A stretch of DNA of 40,221 nucleotides from Bacillota bacterium (GTDB taxonomy: Bacteria > Bacillota > Limnochordia > DTU087), in contig JAAZHE010000044.1 of assembly GCA_012510855.1 (NCBI GenBank), positions 1-40,221 of the forward strand, written 5' to 3'. Made by a program: the position numbers and the translations under genes. How positions within the stretch are numbered: position 1 is the stretch's first letter; every line of letters starts with the position of its first letter. Positions 27,195 to 35,397 of the stretch are shown here, in pieces. Below the pieces are notes generated by a model. That model did no database searches. It was not told where the DNA came from and was given only the letters and a program-made list of their open reading frames with translations.

Positions 27195-28325
27195 TTACAA
27201 GCGGGCGGTAGTCACATACCTGTCTTGTCCCCTGAAAAAGTCGATATTCAACTCCCCGCCATGACCGGCCTCTTTGACCTTGGCAACCAGTTCTTCCATA
27301 GAGCCGATCTTTTCACCGCCAGCAGCGATAATCACATCTCCTGGCTGCAGTCCGGCAGCCGCGGCTGGCTCATTGGGAACTACCTCGACTATGAAAACAC
27401 CACTTCTCACCGGCAGCTTATTCCCTGTTTCCCGTTCATAGCGGGAAACGAAAACCTCATCTATTGTACCGCCGAGAATACCTAACCTGAGGATTTTGCC
27501 GTGGGCGATGAGTTCCTCAGCTATCTCCCGGGCAGTGTTGATGGGGATGGCAAAACCAATACCCTGAGCGTTCTGGATAATTGCGGTGTTGATGCCGACA
27601 ACTTCTCCCTGGAGATTGAGCAGGGGACCGCCGCTGTTACCTGGGTTGATGGATGCATCGGTTTGGATAACTCCCTCGATCTGCAGGTTGTACTTGGGAT
27701 CGAGAAGGAGACCTCGGCCCAAGGCACTGACCAGCCCAATGGTCACCGAGTTTTCGAATCCGTAAGGGTTACCGATGGCTATGACAAACTGTCCGACCCG
27801 GAGCCTATCGGAATCACCCAAGGGCGCTGTCGGCAAATTCCTGGCGGAGATCCTGACTACCGCCAGATCGGTAAAGGGATCTGTTCCCACCACCCTGCCC
27901 CTGTAGGGGTCCCTTCGCTCCGGCAGATATACCATGATCTCGGAAGCCCCGGAGATTACGTGATTGTTGGTGATTATGTGCCCATCCTCATCGATGATAA
28001 CCCCCGAACCGATACCTTCCCTTTCCTGGGTAATCTGCCCGACGAAGAAATCATTGACTACAGCCTTTTCTACTGTCTCTATCCGAACCACCGCTGGCCC
28101 GATCTTTTCAACTACTTCTACAGCAGCGTTTTCTAGCCTGCGCAGGACATCGAGCCTATCTGCCATCTCAGCCCGCTCATCTGCTTTTATTTCCTCTGCG
28201 CTGGGAGGTGAAGACCGGGCACCCCAGCGCTGATCCACCCACCAACTCCCAAACAATGCCACCGCAGCACAGACGACTATAACCATCAAGAGCTCCCGGG
28301 GAAGCTGAAAGCGCTTTCCTGACAT
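27195..28325 (-). CDS. HtrA/DegP-type membrane-anchored serine protease with PDZ domain
   Basis: A 376-residue S1C protease for extracytoplasmic protein quality control. One N-terminal membrane helix (about 12-28), a charged linker, then the trypsin-like domain with the catalytic triad His122 (ITNNHVI), Asp153 (FTDLAVV) and Ser231 (GNSGGPL), and one C-terminal PDZ domain (about 283-372). Architecture equals Bacillus HtrA/HtrB/HtrC. Proximity to rlmH points to the HtrC position. ATG start with GGAGG 9 nt upstream. No two-component system is adjacent in the window, unlike the walRK locus of Bacillus. Confidence 0.95.
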   Translation of the reverse strand: MSGKRFQLPRELLMVIVVCAAVALFGSWWVDQRWGARSSPPSAEEIKADERAEMADRLDVLRRLENAAVEVVEKIGPAVVRIETVEKAVVNDFFVGQITQEREGIGSGVIIDEDGHIITNNHVISGASEIMVYLPERRDPYRGRVVGTDPFTDLAVVRISARNLPTAPLGDSDRLRVGQFVIAIGNPYGFENSVTIGLVSALGRGLLLDPKYNLQIEGVIQTDASINPGNSGGPLLNLQGEVVGINTAIIQNAQGIGFAIPINTAREIAEELIAHGKILRLGILGGTIDEVFVSRYERETGNKLPVRSGVFIVEVVPNEPAAAAGLQPGDVIIAAGGEKIGSMEELVAKVKEAGHGGELNIDFFRGQDRYVTTARL

Positions 28326-28408
28326 GGGCTGTCTCCTCCCTACCTGTTTATCCTAGTATGTGTGGGTAGGGCAAAAGACTATGCGGCGGGAAAACCCGTT
28401 GGATAGAA

Positions 28409-29842
28409 TTAATGCTGATGAACTATGTCGGCGGCAGCGTCTTGGAGTTCTTCTACTTTTTCTTCTGATTCGGCTTCGATATACACCCGCAGCAGCGGTT
28501 CGGTTCCCGAAGGCCGAATCAGGAACCAACTGCCATCATCAAAAACCAGTTTGACCCCATCGATATCAGTGATTTGGACCAGCTTCCGCCCCGCTATCTC
28601 TTCTGGCGGGGCTGCAACCAGCTTTTTCAGCAGGCTGACTTTCTTTTCGTCGGGATAACGGAGGTCAATGCGGCGGCTGAACACCGGTCCCACGTTGGCC
28701 ATGATGCGGTTCAGTATTGAACTGAGGTTTTCGCCCCACACGGCCCGCATTTCAGCAATCAGCAAGTTGGCCAGAATTCCATCTTTCTCCGGTATATGAC
28801 CTGCGATGCTGAGGCCCCCGCTTTCTTCTCCCCCGATAATCACAGGTCTCTTGCGCATATGCTCACATATATACTTGAATCCCACCGGTGTCTCCAACAC
28901 GCTAAGACCATACTTGGCAGCTAACTTATCTACCAAATGGGTTGTGGCCACCGTCCGCACTACGTCCCCTTTATATCCCCGGCGTTCCACCAAATGGACC
29001 AAGAGCAGGGCCACCACTTGATTGGGAGTAATGTACTGACCTGTGCCGTCAATAACCCCAAACCGGTCGGCATCTCCATCGGTGGCCAGCCCCAAATGGC
29101 TGCCGCTTTCCCTTACCCGTTCTACCAGGGGAGCCAATTGAGCGGCAGTGGGTTCAGGCAGTCCGCCGCCGAACAGCGGATCCCGATTTCCCCGAATCAT
29201 CTCCACCTGGCAGCCGTTGGCCATTAACACGTCAGCCAGATAATGGCGGCCCGACCCATGCATGGGGTCACAGACCATCTTTAAACCGCTTTCCGCGATT
29301 CTGGGGAAATCAATTAGGCTGTTAAGGTGCTCAAAGTACTCTTCACGGGGATCGATAATCTCCAGGCGGCCTTTCTGGCGGGCAGCTGGCAAATCTACCG
29401 CTTCTGCTCCCTCCGCCACCGGCAGACCGACTTCGCTTTCTATGGCTTTAGTTATCTCCGTTGTGGCCGGCCCACCGTACTCGGGTATGTACTTGATTCC
29501 GTTGTATTCAGGGGGGTTGTGGCTAGCAGTAAAGACTACAGCACCGGCCGTTTGATGCTGAGTGACTGCATAGGCTATAACCGGGGTAGGCGCATCATTG
29601 GGAAGCATGTACACCTTGATTCCGTTGGCAATTAATACCTTGGCCGCTTCTTGGGCAAAGCGTTCCCCCAGGAACCTTGCATCGTGACCGACAATAACAC
29701 CCTTATCGGATTTGTTGTTGGCCAAAAGGTAAGCGGCTATGGCCTGAACAACTAAACGCACATTCTCGAAGGTGAAGGTATCACACATAATGGCCCGCCA
29801 GCCGTCGGTGCCAAATTTGATCTGACTAATTCTGCTTGCCAT
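28409..29842 (-). CDS. Phosphoglucomutase/phosphomannomutase family enzyme
   Basis: A 477-residue alpha-D-phosphohexomutase. Four family signatures are present in order: the phosphoserine loop TASHNP with Ser107, the metal-binding DGDADR (255-260), the sugar-binding GGEESGG, and the phosphate-binding RPSGTEP near the C-terminus. These enzymes interconvert 1- and 6-phosphosugars for wall and glycogen precursors. Substrate preference (Glc, Man or GlcN) cannot be decided from sequence alone, though it is not obviously GlmM. ATG start, weak SD. The leader has an inverted repeat, GCCGCCC ... GGGGCGG then TTT, 13-42 bp upstream, which could modulate initiation. It lies 83 bp before the HtrA gene. 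Confidence 0.92.
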   Translation of the reverse strand: MASRISQIKFGTDGWRAIMCDTFTFENVRLVVQAIAAYLLANNKSDKGVIVGHDARFLGERFAQEAAKVLIANGIKVYMLPNDAPTPVIAYAVTQHQTAGAVVFTASHNPPEYNGIKYIPEYGGPATTEITKAIESEVGLPVAEGAEAVDLPAARQKGRLEIIDPREEYFEHLNSLIDFPRIAESGLKMVCDPMHGSGRHYLADVLMANGCQVEMIRGNRDPLFGGGLPEPTAAQLAPLVERVRESGSHLGLATDGDADRFGVIDGTGQYITPNQVVALLLVHLVERRGYKGDVVRTVATTHLVDKLAAKYGLSVLETPVGFKYICEHMRKRPVIIGGEESGGLSIAGHIPEKDGILANLLIAEMRAVWGENLSSILNRIMANVGPVFSRRIDLRYPDEKKVSLLKKLVAAPPEEIAGRKLVQITDIDGVKLVFDDGSWFLIRPSGTEPLLRVYIEAESEEKVEELQDAAADIVHQH

Positions 29843-30058
29843 AAAGTCTTAAACCGCCCCAAAGCCTCCGTAGTAATTAGGGCGGCTCCCTCCTCTCTTA
29901 AACTGTATACACTGCGGGTCCATGTCCTGCAGCTACAACCGCTAACTACAAACCGCTATAGATAGAAATTCGCATCGGCAATCGGTTTACCTGTAGACTA
30001 ACCCTTTTTCTCTGTCATGACCCGGGCGTAATCCGTTGCTTGATGCCCTAGTTAGTCA
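29843..30058. other. Intergenic region between btuC and the phosphohexomutase
   Basis: It holds the GC-rich inverted repeat CCGCCC ... GGGCGG near the mutase start and a short tandem duplication, GCTACAACCGCTA / ACTACAAACCGCTA (29932-29958). I recognise no riboswitch, promoter or clear terminator. Confidence 0.4.
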
Positions 30059-31108
30059 TTAGCGGCTTTGCTTTTGCCGCCTCAGCAGGTAAATAAAAAA
30101 CGGTGCTCCGGCTATGGCAGTAATGACTCCCACCGGCAGTTCTGCAGGAGCGAGGATTGTTCGGGCCACTGTATCGGCAATAACGAGGAAAATAGCACCA
30201 ACTAGACCCGCTGCCGGCAGAAGGATGCGGTGATCGGGCCCGGTAATTATTCTCACAGAATGGGGGATAATCAGACCTACAAAACCAATGACACCGCTAA
30301 CCGACACCGCTGCTGCCGCCATCAGAGAGCCTGCGATGAGAAGAATGGCTTTGACCCGTTCCACATTGACCCCGAGGTTCTGAGCCGTCTCCTCCCCAAC
30401 TAGCAGAATGTTCAGCTCCCGGGAGTAGAAGAGCACTACCAGACCGCCCACGGCTAAGTAGGGTAGGCTGGCTTTAACATGGTTCCAACTTCTACCCGAG
30501 AGGCTGCCCATCATCCAGTAGACTATTTCCGGCATCGACTGGTTGGCTACCACCATCAAGAAAGAGACCACAGCTGAGAAAAAAGAACTGACAGCTACTC
30601 CAGCTAAGAGGAGTGTCCCGATGGGCACCCGTCCGCCTACCCGCGCTATATTATACACCAAAAAAATAGTAAGTACCGCCCCTAGAAAGGCCAGCAAAGT
30701 CACAATGGAGAGCCCAAAATCGAAGTACTTAGTCCTAAGCAGTATTCCAATAGTGGCACCCACAGACGCTCCCGCCGATACCCCGATAATATACGGGTCA
30801 GCCATTGAATTCTGCAGCAGTCCTTGGTACGTGGCACCAGCCATTGCTAAGCCGCCGCCAACCATCACCGCCAAGACGATCCGGGGAAGCCGCACCTGAA
30901 AAACGATCATTTTGTGGGATAAAGGCCAATTACCTAGTTTACTATCTACGCCCAAGAGGTGATGCACGATCATCTTGGCCACATCGACGGCGGCGATATT
31001 GGCAGGACCCACCGCAGCCGAAATGATGGCCGCCAAGATCAATAAGAGACTCAGCACCAATATAGTGAGCGCCCACTTCTTCCCGCGACTACTTAATCCA
31101 TTTCTCAA
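30059..31108 (-). CDS. btuC: Cobalamin (FecCD-type) ABC transporter permease
   Basis: A 349-residue FecCD/BtuC-family permease with about ten membrane helices. Typical motifs are RLPRIVLAVMVGGGLAMAGATYQGL, NSMADPYIIGVSAGASVGATIGI and the coupling GVIGFVGLIIPHSVRIITGPDHR near the C-terminus. It forms the membrane channel with BtuD and receives substrate from BtuF. Assignment to B12 rather than iron-siderophore comes from the cobalamin riboswitch and cobO in the same operon. The TTG start at 31108 overlaps the cobO stop by 4 bp (TTGA), implying translational coupling, with AAGGGGATC as SD inside cobO. Confidence 0.88.
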   Translation of the reverse strand: MRNGLSSRGKKWALTILVLSLLLILAAIISAAVGPANIAAVDVAKMIVHHLLGVDSKLGNWPLSHKMIVFQVRLPRIVLAVMVGGGLAMAGATYQGLLQNSMADPYIIGVSAGASVGATIGILLRTKYFDFGLSIVTLLAFLGAVLTIFLVYNIARVGGRVPIGTLLLAGVAVSSFFSAVVSFLMVVANQSMPEIVYWMMGSLSGRSWNHVKASLPYLAVGGLVVLFYSRELNILLVGEETAQNLGVNVERVKAILLIAGSLMAAAAVSVSGVIGFVGLIIPHSVRIITGPDHRILLPAAGLVGAIFLVIADTVARTILAPAELPVGVITAIAGAPFFIYLLRRQKQSR

Positions 31109-31644
31109 TACTCGATCCCCTTTCGTACCTTTAAACCTCGGTCGTAAGGGTGTCTAACACAGCGCATTTCTGTCACAAGGTCCGCTGCGGCTATAAGCTC
31201 TGCCTGCATGTCCCGCCCTGTAAGAATCATCTCCACATGTTTGGGCCGCTTGCTAATCAGCCCCAGGACCTGCTCAATGGTGATCAAACCGACTTTGACT
31301 GCATGGCTGATTTCATCGAGGATTACCAGGTCATAGCCTCCCCTTTGCACCACCTGGGAAATCTCGGACCATCCTGCCTGCGCCAAAGCCAGTTCCTCCT
31401 CCGTGGGCTCCCTATTGATAATAAACTCCCCGGTACCCAGCTGACTAATGGTTAAGTAAGAACATAACCGCTGGGCCGCCAAATGCTCTCCAGACTCCTG
31501 CCCCTTAATGAACTGGGCCATATAGACCCGAAGGCCTCGGCCGACGGCCCGCAGGGCTTGTCCTAAAGCCGCCGTCGTCTTTCCCTTGCCGTCCCCAGTA
31601 TAGACCTGCACGAGACCAAAATCCAAACGATAGTCTGCTACCAT
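31105..31644 (-). CDS. cobO: Corrinoid adenosyltransferase (CobO/BtuR type)
   Basis: A 179-residue ATP:co(I)rrinoid adenosyltransferase that attaches the upper adenosyl ligand to form coenzyme B12. Visible are the P-loop VYTGDGKGKTTAALGQALRA, the conserved QFIKG, VILDEISHAV (Walker B-like), ILTGRDM and the C-terminal VTEMRCVRHPYDRGLKVRKGIEY. The length fits the CobA/CobO class. ATG start with AGGAGGAG 6 nt upstream. It is embedded between btuD and btuC, so imported corrinoid is converted by a co-regulated enzyme. Confidence 0.95.
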   Translation of the reverse strand: MVADYRLDFGLVQVYTGDGKGKTTAALGQALRAVGRGLRVYMAQFIKGQESGEHLAAQRLCSYLTISQLGTGEFIINREPTEEELALAQAGWSEISQVVQRGGYDLVILDEISHAVKVGLITIEQVLGLISKRPKHVEMILTGRDMQAELIAAADLVTEMRCVRHPYDRGLKVRKGIEY

Positions 31645-31742
31645 GGAAATCTCCTCCTAAGAACTACCGGGCACCCCCGAAAGCCATCTACCGGAAGACA
31701 TCATTCGAGGAAGCTCTCATCTCCTGGAAACATGACACTGGC

Positions 31743-32534
31743 TCAATGGTGGCTGGGAACCAACACATGTACCTGGGGCTTGCCGGTCAAGGGATTGGGG
31801 TAGACAACTACATCTACCCCATATACTCTGGCGAGGGTCTCGCCCCGGAGGACCTCCTCTGCAGAGCCGGATGCTTCGACGGTACCCCGCGCCAGCAGAA
31901 GCAGTTGATCGCAGTATTCTGCAGCCAAATCTAAATCATGGAGCACCACGATGGTAACAAGGCCCTTCTCGCTGGTTAACCGCCTGAGCAGCTGGAAAAT
32001 CTCGGCCTCATGATTAATATCCAAGGAGGCAGTGGGCTCATCTAATAGGAGCACCTCAGGCTCTTGGGCCAAGGCTCTAGCTACAATCACCCTCTGCCTT
32101 TCTCCCCCAGAGAGTTCCGTCATGGACCGTTCGGCTAGAAATAAAACATTGGTAGCTTCCATGGCTTGATGGACGATTTCCTGGTCTTGTTTGGACATGG
32201 CCTGAAACCGGCGCAGGTATGGGCTCCGGCCCATCTCCACAATATCTCTGACAGTGAACTCAAAGTTGATCTGGGTTTCCTGGGGCACCACTGCCACTGT
32301 TCTAGCCAGAAGTCGAGGTGACCAAGAAGCGGTATCTTTACCATCGATCAAAATCCGCCCTCGATCAGGGACTAGAAGTCTAGAGATGATCTTCAAAAGG
32401 GTGGTCTTGCCGGAACCGTTTGGCCCTATGATCCCCACCATCTCCCCAGCCTCAACTGTGAAGCTGATGTCCTGGAGGATGAGCCGCTGGCCGTAACTGA
32501 AACTCACATTTTCAACAACCAGTTTTTTGGCCAT
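31743..32534 (-). CDS. btuD: Cobalamin ABC transporter ATP-binding protein
   Basis: A 263-residue ATPase of the FepC/BtuD type. Walker A is GPNGSGKTTLL, the Q-loop is VVPQETQ, the signature LSGGERQRVIVARAL, Walker B EVLLLDEPTASLD and the switch histidine VVLHDLDLA. It powers uptake through BtuC. ATG start with GGTGAG upstream, 17 bp after btuF. About 98 bp without features separate it from cobO. The C-terminal extension after residue 230 (VYPNPLTGKPQVHVLVPS) is common in this subfamily. Confidence 0.9.
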   Translation of the reverse strand: MAKKLVVENVSFSYGQRLILQDISFTVEAGEMVGIIGPNGSGKTTLLKIISRLLVPDRGRILIDGKDTASWSPRLLARTVAVVPQETQINFEFTVRDIVEMGRSPYLRRFQAMSKQDQEIVHQAMEATNVLFLAERSMTELSGGERQRVIVARALAQEPEVLLLDEPTASLDINHEAEIFQLLRRLTSEKGLVTIVVLHDLDLAAEYCDQLLLLARGTVEASGSAEEVLRGETLARVYGVDVVVYPNPLTGKPQVHVLVPSHH

Positions 32535-32551
32535 GGAATACTCACCATTTC

Positions 32552-33466
32552 TTAGAAACGTTCAGGATGCAGTATTCTTGCCAGCACCAGCAATGCATCG
32601 GCAAGTCGCGGCGTTGTCCGCACAAAGGGTTCGGAGTCTACTGCTATCACTCGGCCTTGCTGCACGGCCTTAACTGTCTGCCAGGCACTGCGGGCCAGCA
32701 CCTCATCCTCGTAAGGCCAAGTAAGGATAATCACATCGGGATTTCTCTCCACAACTAATTCGCTGCTGTACTCTACCCAGGCACCGGGGGCATCGGCCGC
32801 CAAATTGCGCCCTCCAGCCAATTCTATCAACTCCTGCATGAAGCTCCCAGGTCCGCAGGTCATCAGGGGCTCATTCCAGATCTCTACAAATACCAGCGGC
32901 CGCTCATCTTCCGGAAGATCCCCCAAAGCATCCTGTACATAGCAGATCTTTTCCTTCATTTCCGCCACTACTTCCTGGGCTTGATCCTGGGCTCCAGTGG
33001 CTTCACCTAGCAGCAACAGTGCATCCATTACTTCCTCAAGGTTAGTCGGATTGATGGCTAGAACCGGAAGCCCCAGCTCATCTAGCTTGGCGATGAAGGT
33101 CCTCACTACCTGGGCATCCCCGACGATCAGATCGGGCTCCAGCATCAAAATCTGCTCGTAGTTGAGATGCAGAGCATCGCCGATAATCGGCTTCTCCTCG
33201 GCTTCTGGAGGATAGTTGCTGTAATCGCTGACTCCCACCACCTTGTTTCCCAAACCGAGAGCATACAGGTTTTCGGTGACGCTGGGAGCCAAGGAGATCA
33301 ATCTTTCCGGAGCTTTCTCGATTAAGATTTCTCTATCCAAGCCGTCGATGACAACCACTGGGAATTCTGCGGCTTGTACAGAAACAGCCCCCAGCACCGT
33401 CAAACAGACACACAGAGCCAAGAACTTAGATAATGTTCCAACCAAATCTCTATACAGAAGCATCAT
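32552..33466 (-). CDS. btuF: Cobalamin-binding extracellular lipoprotein-like substrate-binding protein
   Basis: A 304-residue class III (TroA/BtuF-like) binding protein. The N-terminal signal runs FLALCVCLTVLGAVSVQA-AEF. It has no convincing lipobox, so anchoring is unclear. The fold markers are ERLISLAPSVTENLYALGLG, VVGVSDYSNYPPEA, LEPDLIVGD and, in the C-lobe, FVEIWNEPLMTCGPGSFMQELIELAGG. ATG 33466 is chosen because AGAGGTGA lies 5 nt upstream. A GTG at 33475 sits in the SD. It is the first gene of the riboswitch-controlled operon. Confidence 0.88.
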   Translation of the reverse strand: MMLLYRDLVGTLSKFLALCVCLTVLGAVSVQAAEFPVVVIDGLDREILIEKAPERLISLAPSVTENLYALGLGNKVVGVSDYSNYPPEAEEKPIIGDALHLNYEQILMLEPDLIVGDAQVVRTFIAKLDELGLPVLAINPTNLEEVMDALLLLGEATGAQDQAQEVVAEMKEKICYVQDALGDLPEDERPLVFVEIWNEPLMTCGPGSFMQELIELAGGRNLAADAPGAWVEYSSELVVERNPDVIILTWPYEDEVLARSAWQTVKAVQQGRVIAVDSEPFVRTTPRLADALLVLARILHPERF

Positions 33467-33506
33467 GCTGGTCACCTCTTGTCATCACATTTTTCTTGTA
33501 AGTGCT

Positions 33507-33541
33507 AAAAAAAATCCTCTTCCCAGTCAGGTCAGAGGATT
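33507..33541 (-). terminator. Riboswitch expression-platform terminator ahead of btuF
   Basis: Minus-strand perfect 8-bp stem AATCCTCT / AGAGGATT with a 13-nt loop, followed by at least six T residues. It lies between the cobalamin aptamer and btuF, so the switch probably works by transcription termination when B12 is bound. Confidence 0.85.
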
Positions 33542-33622
33542 CATGGTCAACCGGCGTTGATCCTTTTCCATATCGCCAAGTTCCCGTGTACCATCCCCTT
33601 TCCGCGAAGGTTGCTGGTTCAT

Positions 33623-33792
33623 CCCTTAGGCAGGTCTCCTGGCTACCGGATCATCACTTTGCCATAGCCTTCCCCACAGGCTGCGAGTGGCTGATGGCCA
33701 TTCCCCGGTTACAGTGGCGCGACCGCGTGGTCACGAGCAAAAGGCTGCTCGCCCAACTTCCCTATTCTCCCCGGATACGGGGCACCTAAGGG
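33623..33792 (-). promoter_or_regulatory. Cobalamin riboswitch
   Basis: Read on the minus strand, the segment starts with the P1 arm CCCTTAGG and the core GGTGCCC. It continues through GGGAAG, GCCACTGT and GGGGAAGGC, and ends with the B12-box-type sequence AGCCAGGAGACCTGCC followed by the closing CCTAAGGG. P1 pairs 33792-33785 with 33630-33623. Order and words match the AdoCbl-type aptamer. It is followed by the terminator at 33507-33541 and controls btuF-btuD-cobO-btuC. Confidence 0.93.
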
Positions 33793-33832
33793 TTAATATT
33801 CACTTTTACCAAAAGGTCAATGGTTGACCCTG
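33793..33832 (-). promoter_or_regulatory. Candidate promoter of the B12 operon
   Basis: TTGACC (33820-33815), 16-bp spacer, TATTAA (33798-33793). The -35 lies inside the inverted repeat GGTCAA-CCA-TTGACC. A start site here would fall in the P1 arm of the riboswitch, a reason for caution. Confidence 0.35.
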
Positions 33833-33915
33833 CTCAGTCCCTTTGCACTATTCGGCAGCACGCCTCTAAATCCTGCCGGAAGGGCCTATCTTTGCCCTCT
33901 GGGACGCTCGAGTAG

Positions 33916-34773
33916 TTAACGATCCACTGCAGGTTGTCGCAGTTTGAGCACTTTCCGGATCTCCTCACCATACTCTGGATAATCATCTACCGGAGATTCC
34001 AAGATGAAAGGGAGTTCTCCCAGCACTGAGTGGTTAACGATTGCTTGAATACCTTCCATGCCTAAGGCCCCCTCGCCAATTTTGGCGTGGCGGTCAATGC
34101 TGCTGCCCAATTCCTGTTTGGAGTCATTGAGATGCATCAACTTCATCCGTTCCAGGCCGAGGAGAGCATCAAATTCTTCCAGAAACTGGTCAATCCCTGG
34201 GGTATTAGTAAGATCATAGCCCGCGGCTAGCAAGTGGCAGCTGTCCAGGCAGACCCCCATCTTTTCCGGCCAGTATAACCTGAGGAAAACCTCCCGCAGT
34301 TCCTGCAGGTTTCTACCCACTTCTGTTCCGTGACCGGCCATGGTCTCCAGTAATAGAACGGGCTTCTCTTCATGATACCGCTCAAAGACAAAGGTGAGGG
34401 CATCGACAATTCGCTCTATACCTGCATCAACCCCATCACCAAGATGACTGCCGGGATGCACTACTAGAAAATCAACTTCGGCAGCAGCAAAGCGCTCCAA
34501 GTCTTCCCGCAGAGTCTCTTTGCCGAAATCATGAATATCCGGCCGGTTTGTAGCCAAGTTTATGGTGTAGGGCATGTGGCCCACTACACACTTAATTCCT
34601 GCTTCTAGCCGGCTCTTCCGAAACTCCGCTATCTCCTCCTCCCCAATGTGTCGGGCCCTTCCACCCCGGGGATTACGGGTAAAAAACTGAAAGGCGTTGC
34701 CGTCTATGGACTTGGCTAGTTCTATTGCAGCAGGCATCCCTTTTGCAATGGTTAGATGAGCACCAATAATCAT
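33916..34773 (-). CDS. nfo: Endonuclease IV (AP endonuclease)
   Basis: A 285-residue zinc-dependent TIM-barrel nuclease that cuts 5' of abasic sites in base-excision repair. Motifs include MIIGAHLTIAKGM, FQFFTRNPR, VVHPGSHLG (zinc His), LLETMAGHGTEVG (Glu), CLDSCHLLAAGYD (Asp/His), LMHLNDSKQELGSSIDRHAKIGEG and FILESPVDD. Length agrees with the Bacillus enzyme (about 297). The only in-frame start is ATG 34773. GGAGG lies 15 nt upstream, in front of a four-codon reading frame (ATG 34784, MIGK, stop) whose TGA overlaps this ATG, suggesting coupled initiation. Confidence 0.95.
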   Translation of the reverse strand: MIIGAHLTIAKGMPAAIELAKSIDGNAFQFFTRNPRGGRARHIGEEEIAEFRKSRLEAGIKCVVGHMPYTINLATNRPDIHDFGKETLREDLERFAAAEVDFLVVHPGSHLGDGVDAGIERIVDALTFVFERYHEEKPVLLLETMAGHGTEVGRNLQELREVFLRLYWPEKMGVCLDSCHLLAAGYDLTNTPGIDQFLEEFDALLGLERMKLMHLNDSKQELGSSIDRHAKIGEGALGMEGIQAIVNHSVLGELPFILESPVDDYPEYGEEIRKVLKLRQPAVDR

Positions 34774-34823
34774 TTTCCAATCATTTTTCCTCCATAGATA
34801 TCCAGGTGAGTAGCACTCTACCA

Positions 34824-34853
34824 GTATTGTATTCCATACTTACCGCGATACTA
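34824..34853 (+). promoter_or_regulatory. Possible forespore (sigma-G/F-like) promoter of the SASP-like gene
   Basis: GTATT (34824-34828), 18-bp spacer, GATACTA (34847-34853). This resembles the sigma-G pattern GHATR-N18-CATHHTA with one mismatch in each box. It lies about 63 bp ahead of the TTG start. Suggestive only. Confidence 0.3.
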
Positions 34854-34915
34854 TACTTGGGCAAACCCCTGAGCTCAGACAGCGGGGTCAAAACCGACAG
34901 AGGAGGCGCCATCAC

Positions 34916-35281
34916 TTGGCAAGAACCAAACGCGAACAGCAGAATCAGCAAAACCAGCAGGTCTCCATGCAAGCTCGACAGACACAGCAGAATCGCCAGG
35001 CACAGCAGGCCCAGCAGACAGGTCAGCAGCAGACCCAGTATGAATTTGCCCAACCGCTGACCGGGCCCCAGAATCAGGGGCAGCAGAACCAGCAGCAGGT
35101 TGCTATGCAGGCTCAGCAGCAGGCTCGTCAGGCCCAGCAGGCCCGGCAAAGAGCCAAACAGCAGTCCCAGTACGAGTTCAGTCAACCGTTGACTGGAACT
35201 CAAAACCAGAGACAGCAGAATCAGCAGGCAAGCCAGATGGCACAACAGAAAGCGCAGCAGAGACCGCAGAATCAGTCGTAA
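34916..35281 (+). CDS. Glutamine-rich repeat protein resembling gamma-type small acid-soluble spore protein
   Basis: A 121-residue, low-complexity protein, very rich in Gln with Asn, Arg and Ala and no hydrophobic core. It has two clear repeats beginning QYEFAQPLTGPQNQ (41-54) and QYEFSQPLTGTQNQ (85-98), each followed by a Gln-rich stretch, plus a degenerate first unit from about 8. Gamma-type SASPs (Bacillus SspE) have the same plan: Gln/Asn-rich repeats punctuated by TEFASE, the GPR protease site. The YEFA/YEFS words here could be the equivalent. TTG start with AGAGGAGG 9 nt upstream. The opposite-strand frame is leucine-rich only because Gln codons read as Leu in reverse. Alternative: another spore or coat protein. 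From memory, gamma-SASPs are mainly known in Bacillales. Confidence 0.55.
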   Translation: MARTKREQQNQQNQQVSMQARQTQQNRQAQQAQQTGQQQTQYEFAQPLTGPQNQGQQNQQQVAMQAQQQARQAQQARQRAKQQSQYEFSQPLTGTQNQRQQNQQASQMAQQKAQQRPQNQS

Positions 35282-35339
35282 CAACTCTATCACAAGCGTC
35301 GGAGTAAGAATCAGAACTCACAGGAACAGTCTCTCAGCG

Positions 35340-35366
35340 GCCGGAGAGCATTGCTTGCTCTCCGGC
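35340..35366 (+). terminator. Hairpin after the SASP-like gene
   Basis: Perfect 10-bp stem GCCGGAGAGC / GCTCTCCGGC with a 7-nt loop, 59 bp past the stop. It is followed by TGCCCCTTGT, a poor U-tract, and lies just before the SD of the next gene. Confidence 0.5.
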
Positions 35367-35397
35367 TGCCCCTTGTCAGGAGGTCCTAACCTTTCTC

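Noticed and set aside
34781-35293. Minus-strand leucine-rich reading frame of 170 codons opposite the SASP-like gene
   Set aside because: Its Leu-rich sequence is the reverse reading of CAG/CAA glutamine codons. The plus frame has an SD, repeats and a family resemblance.
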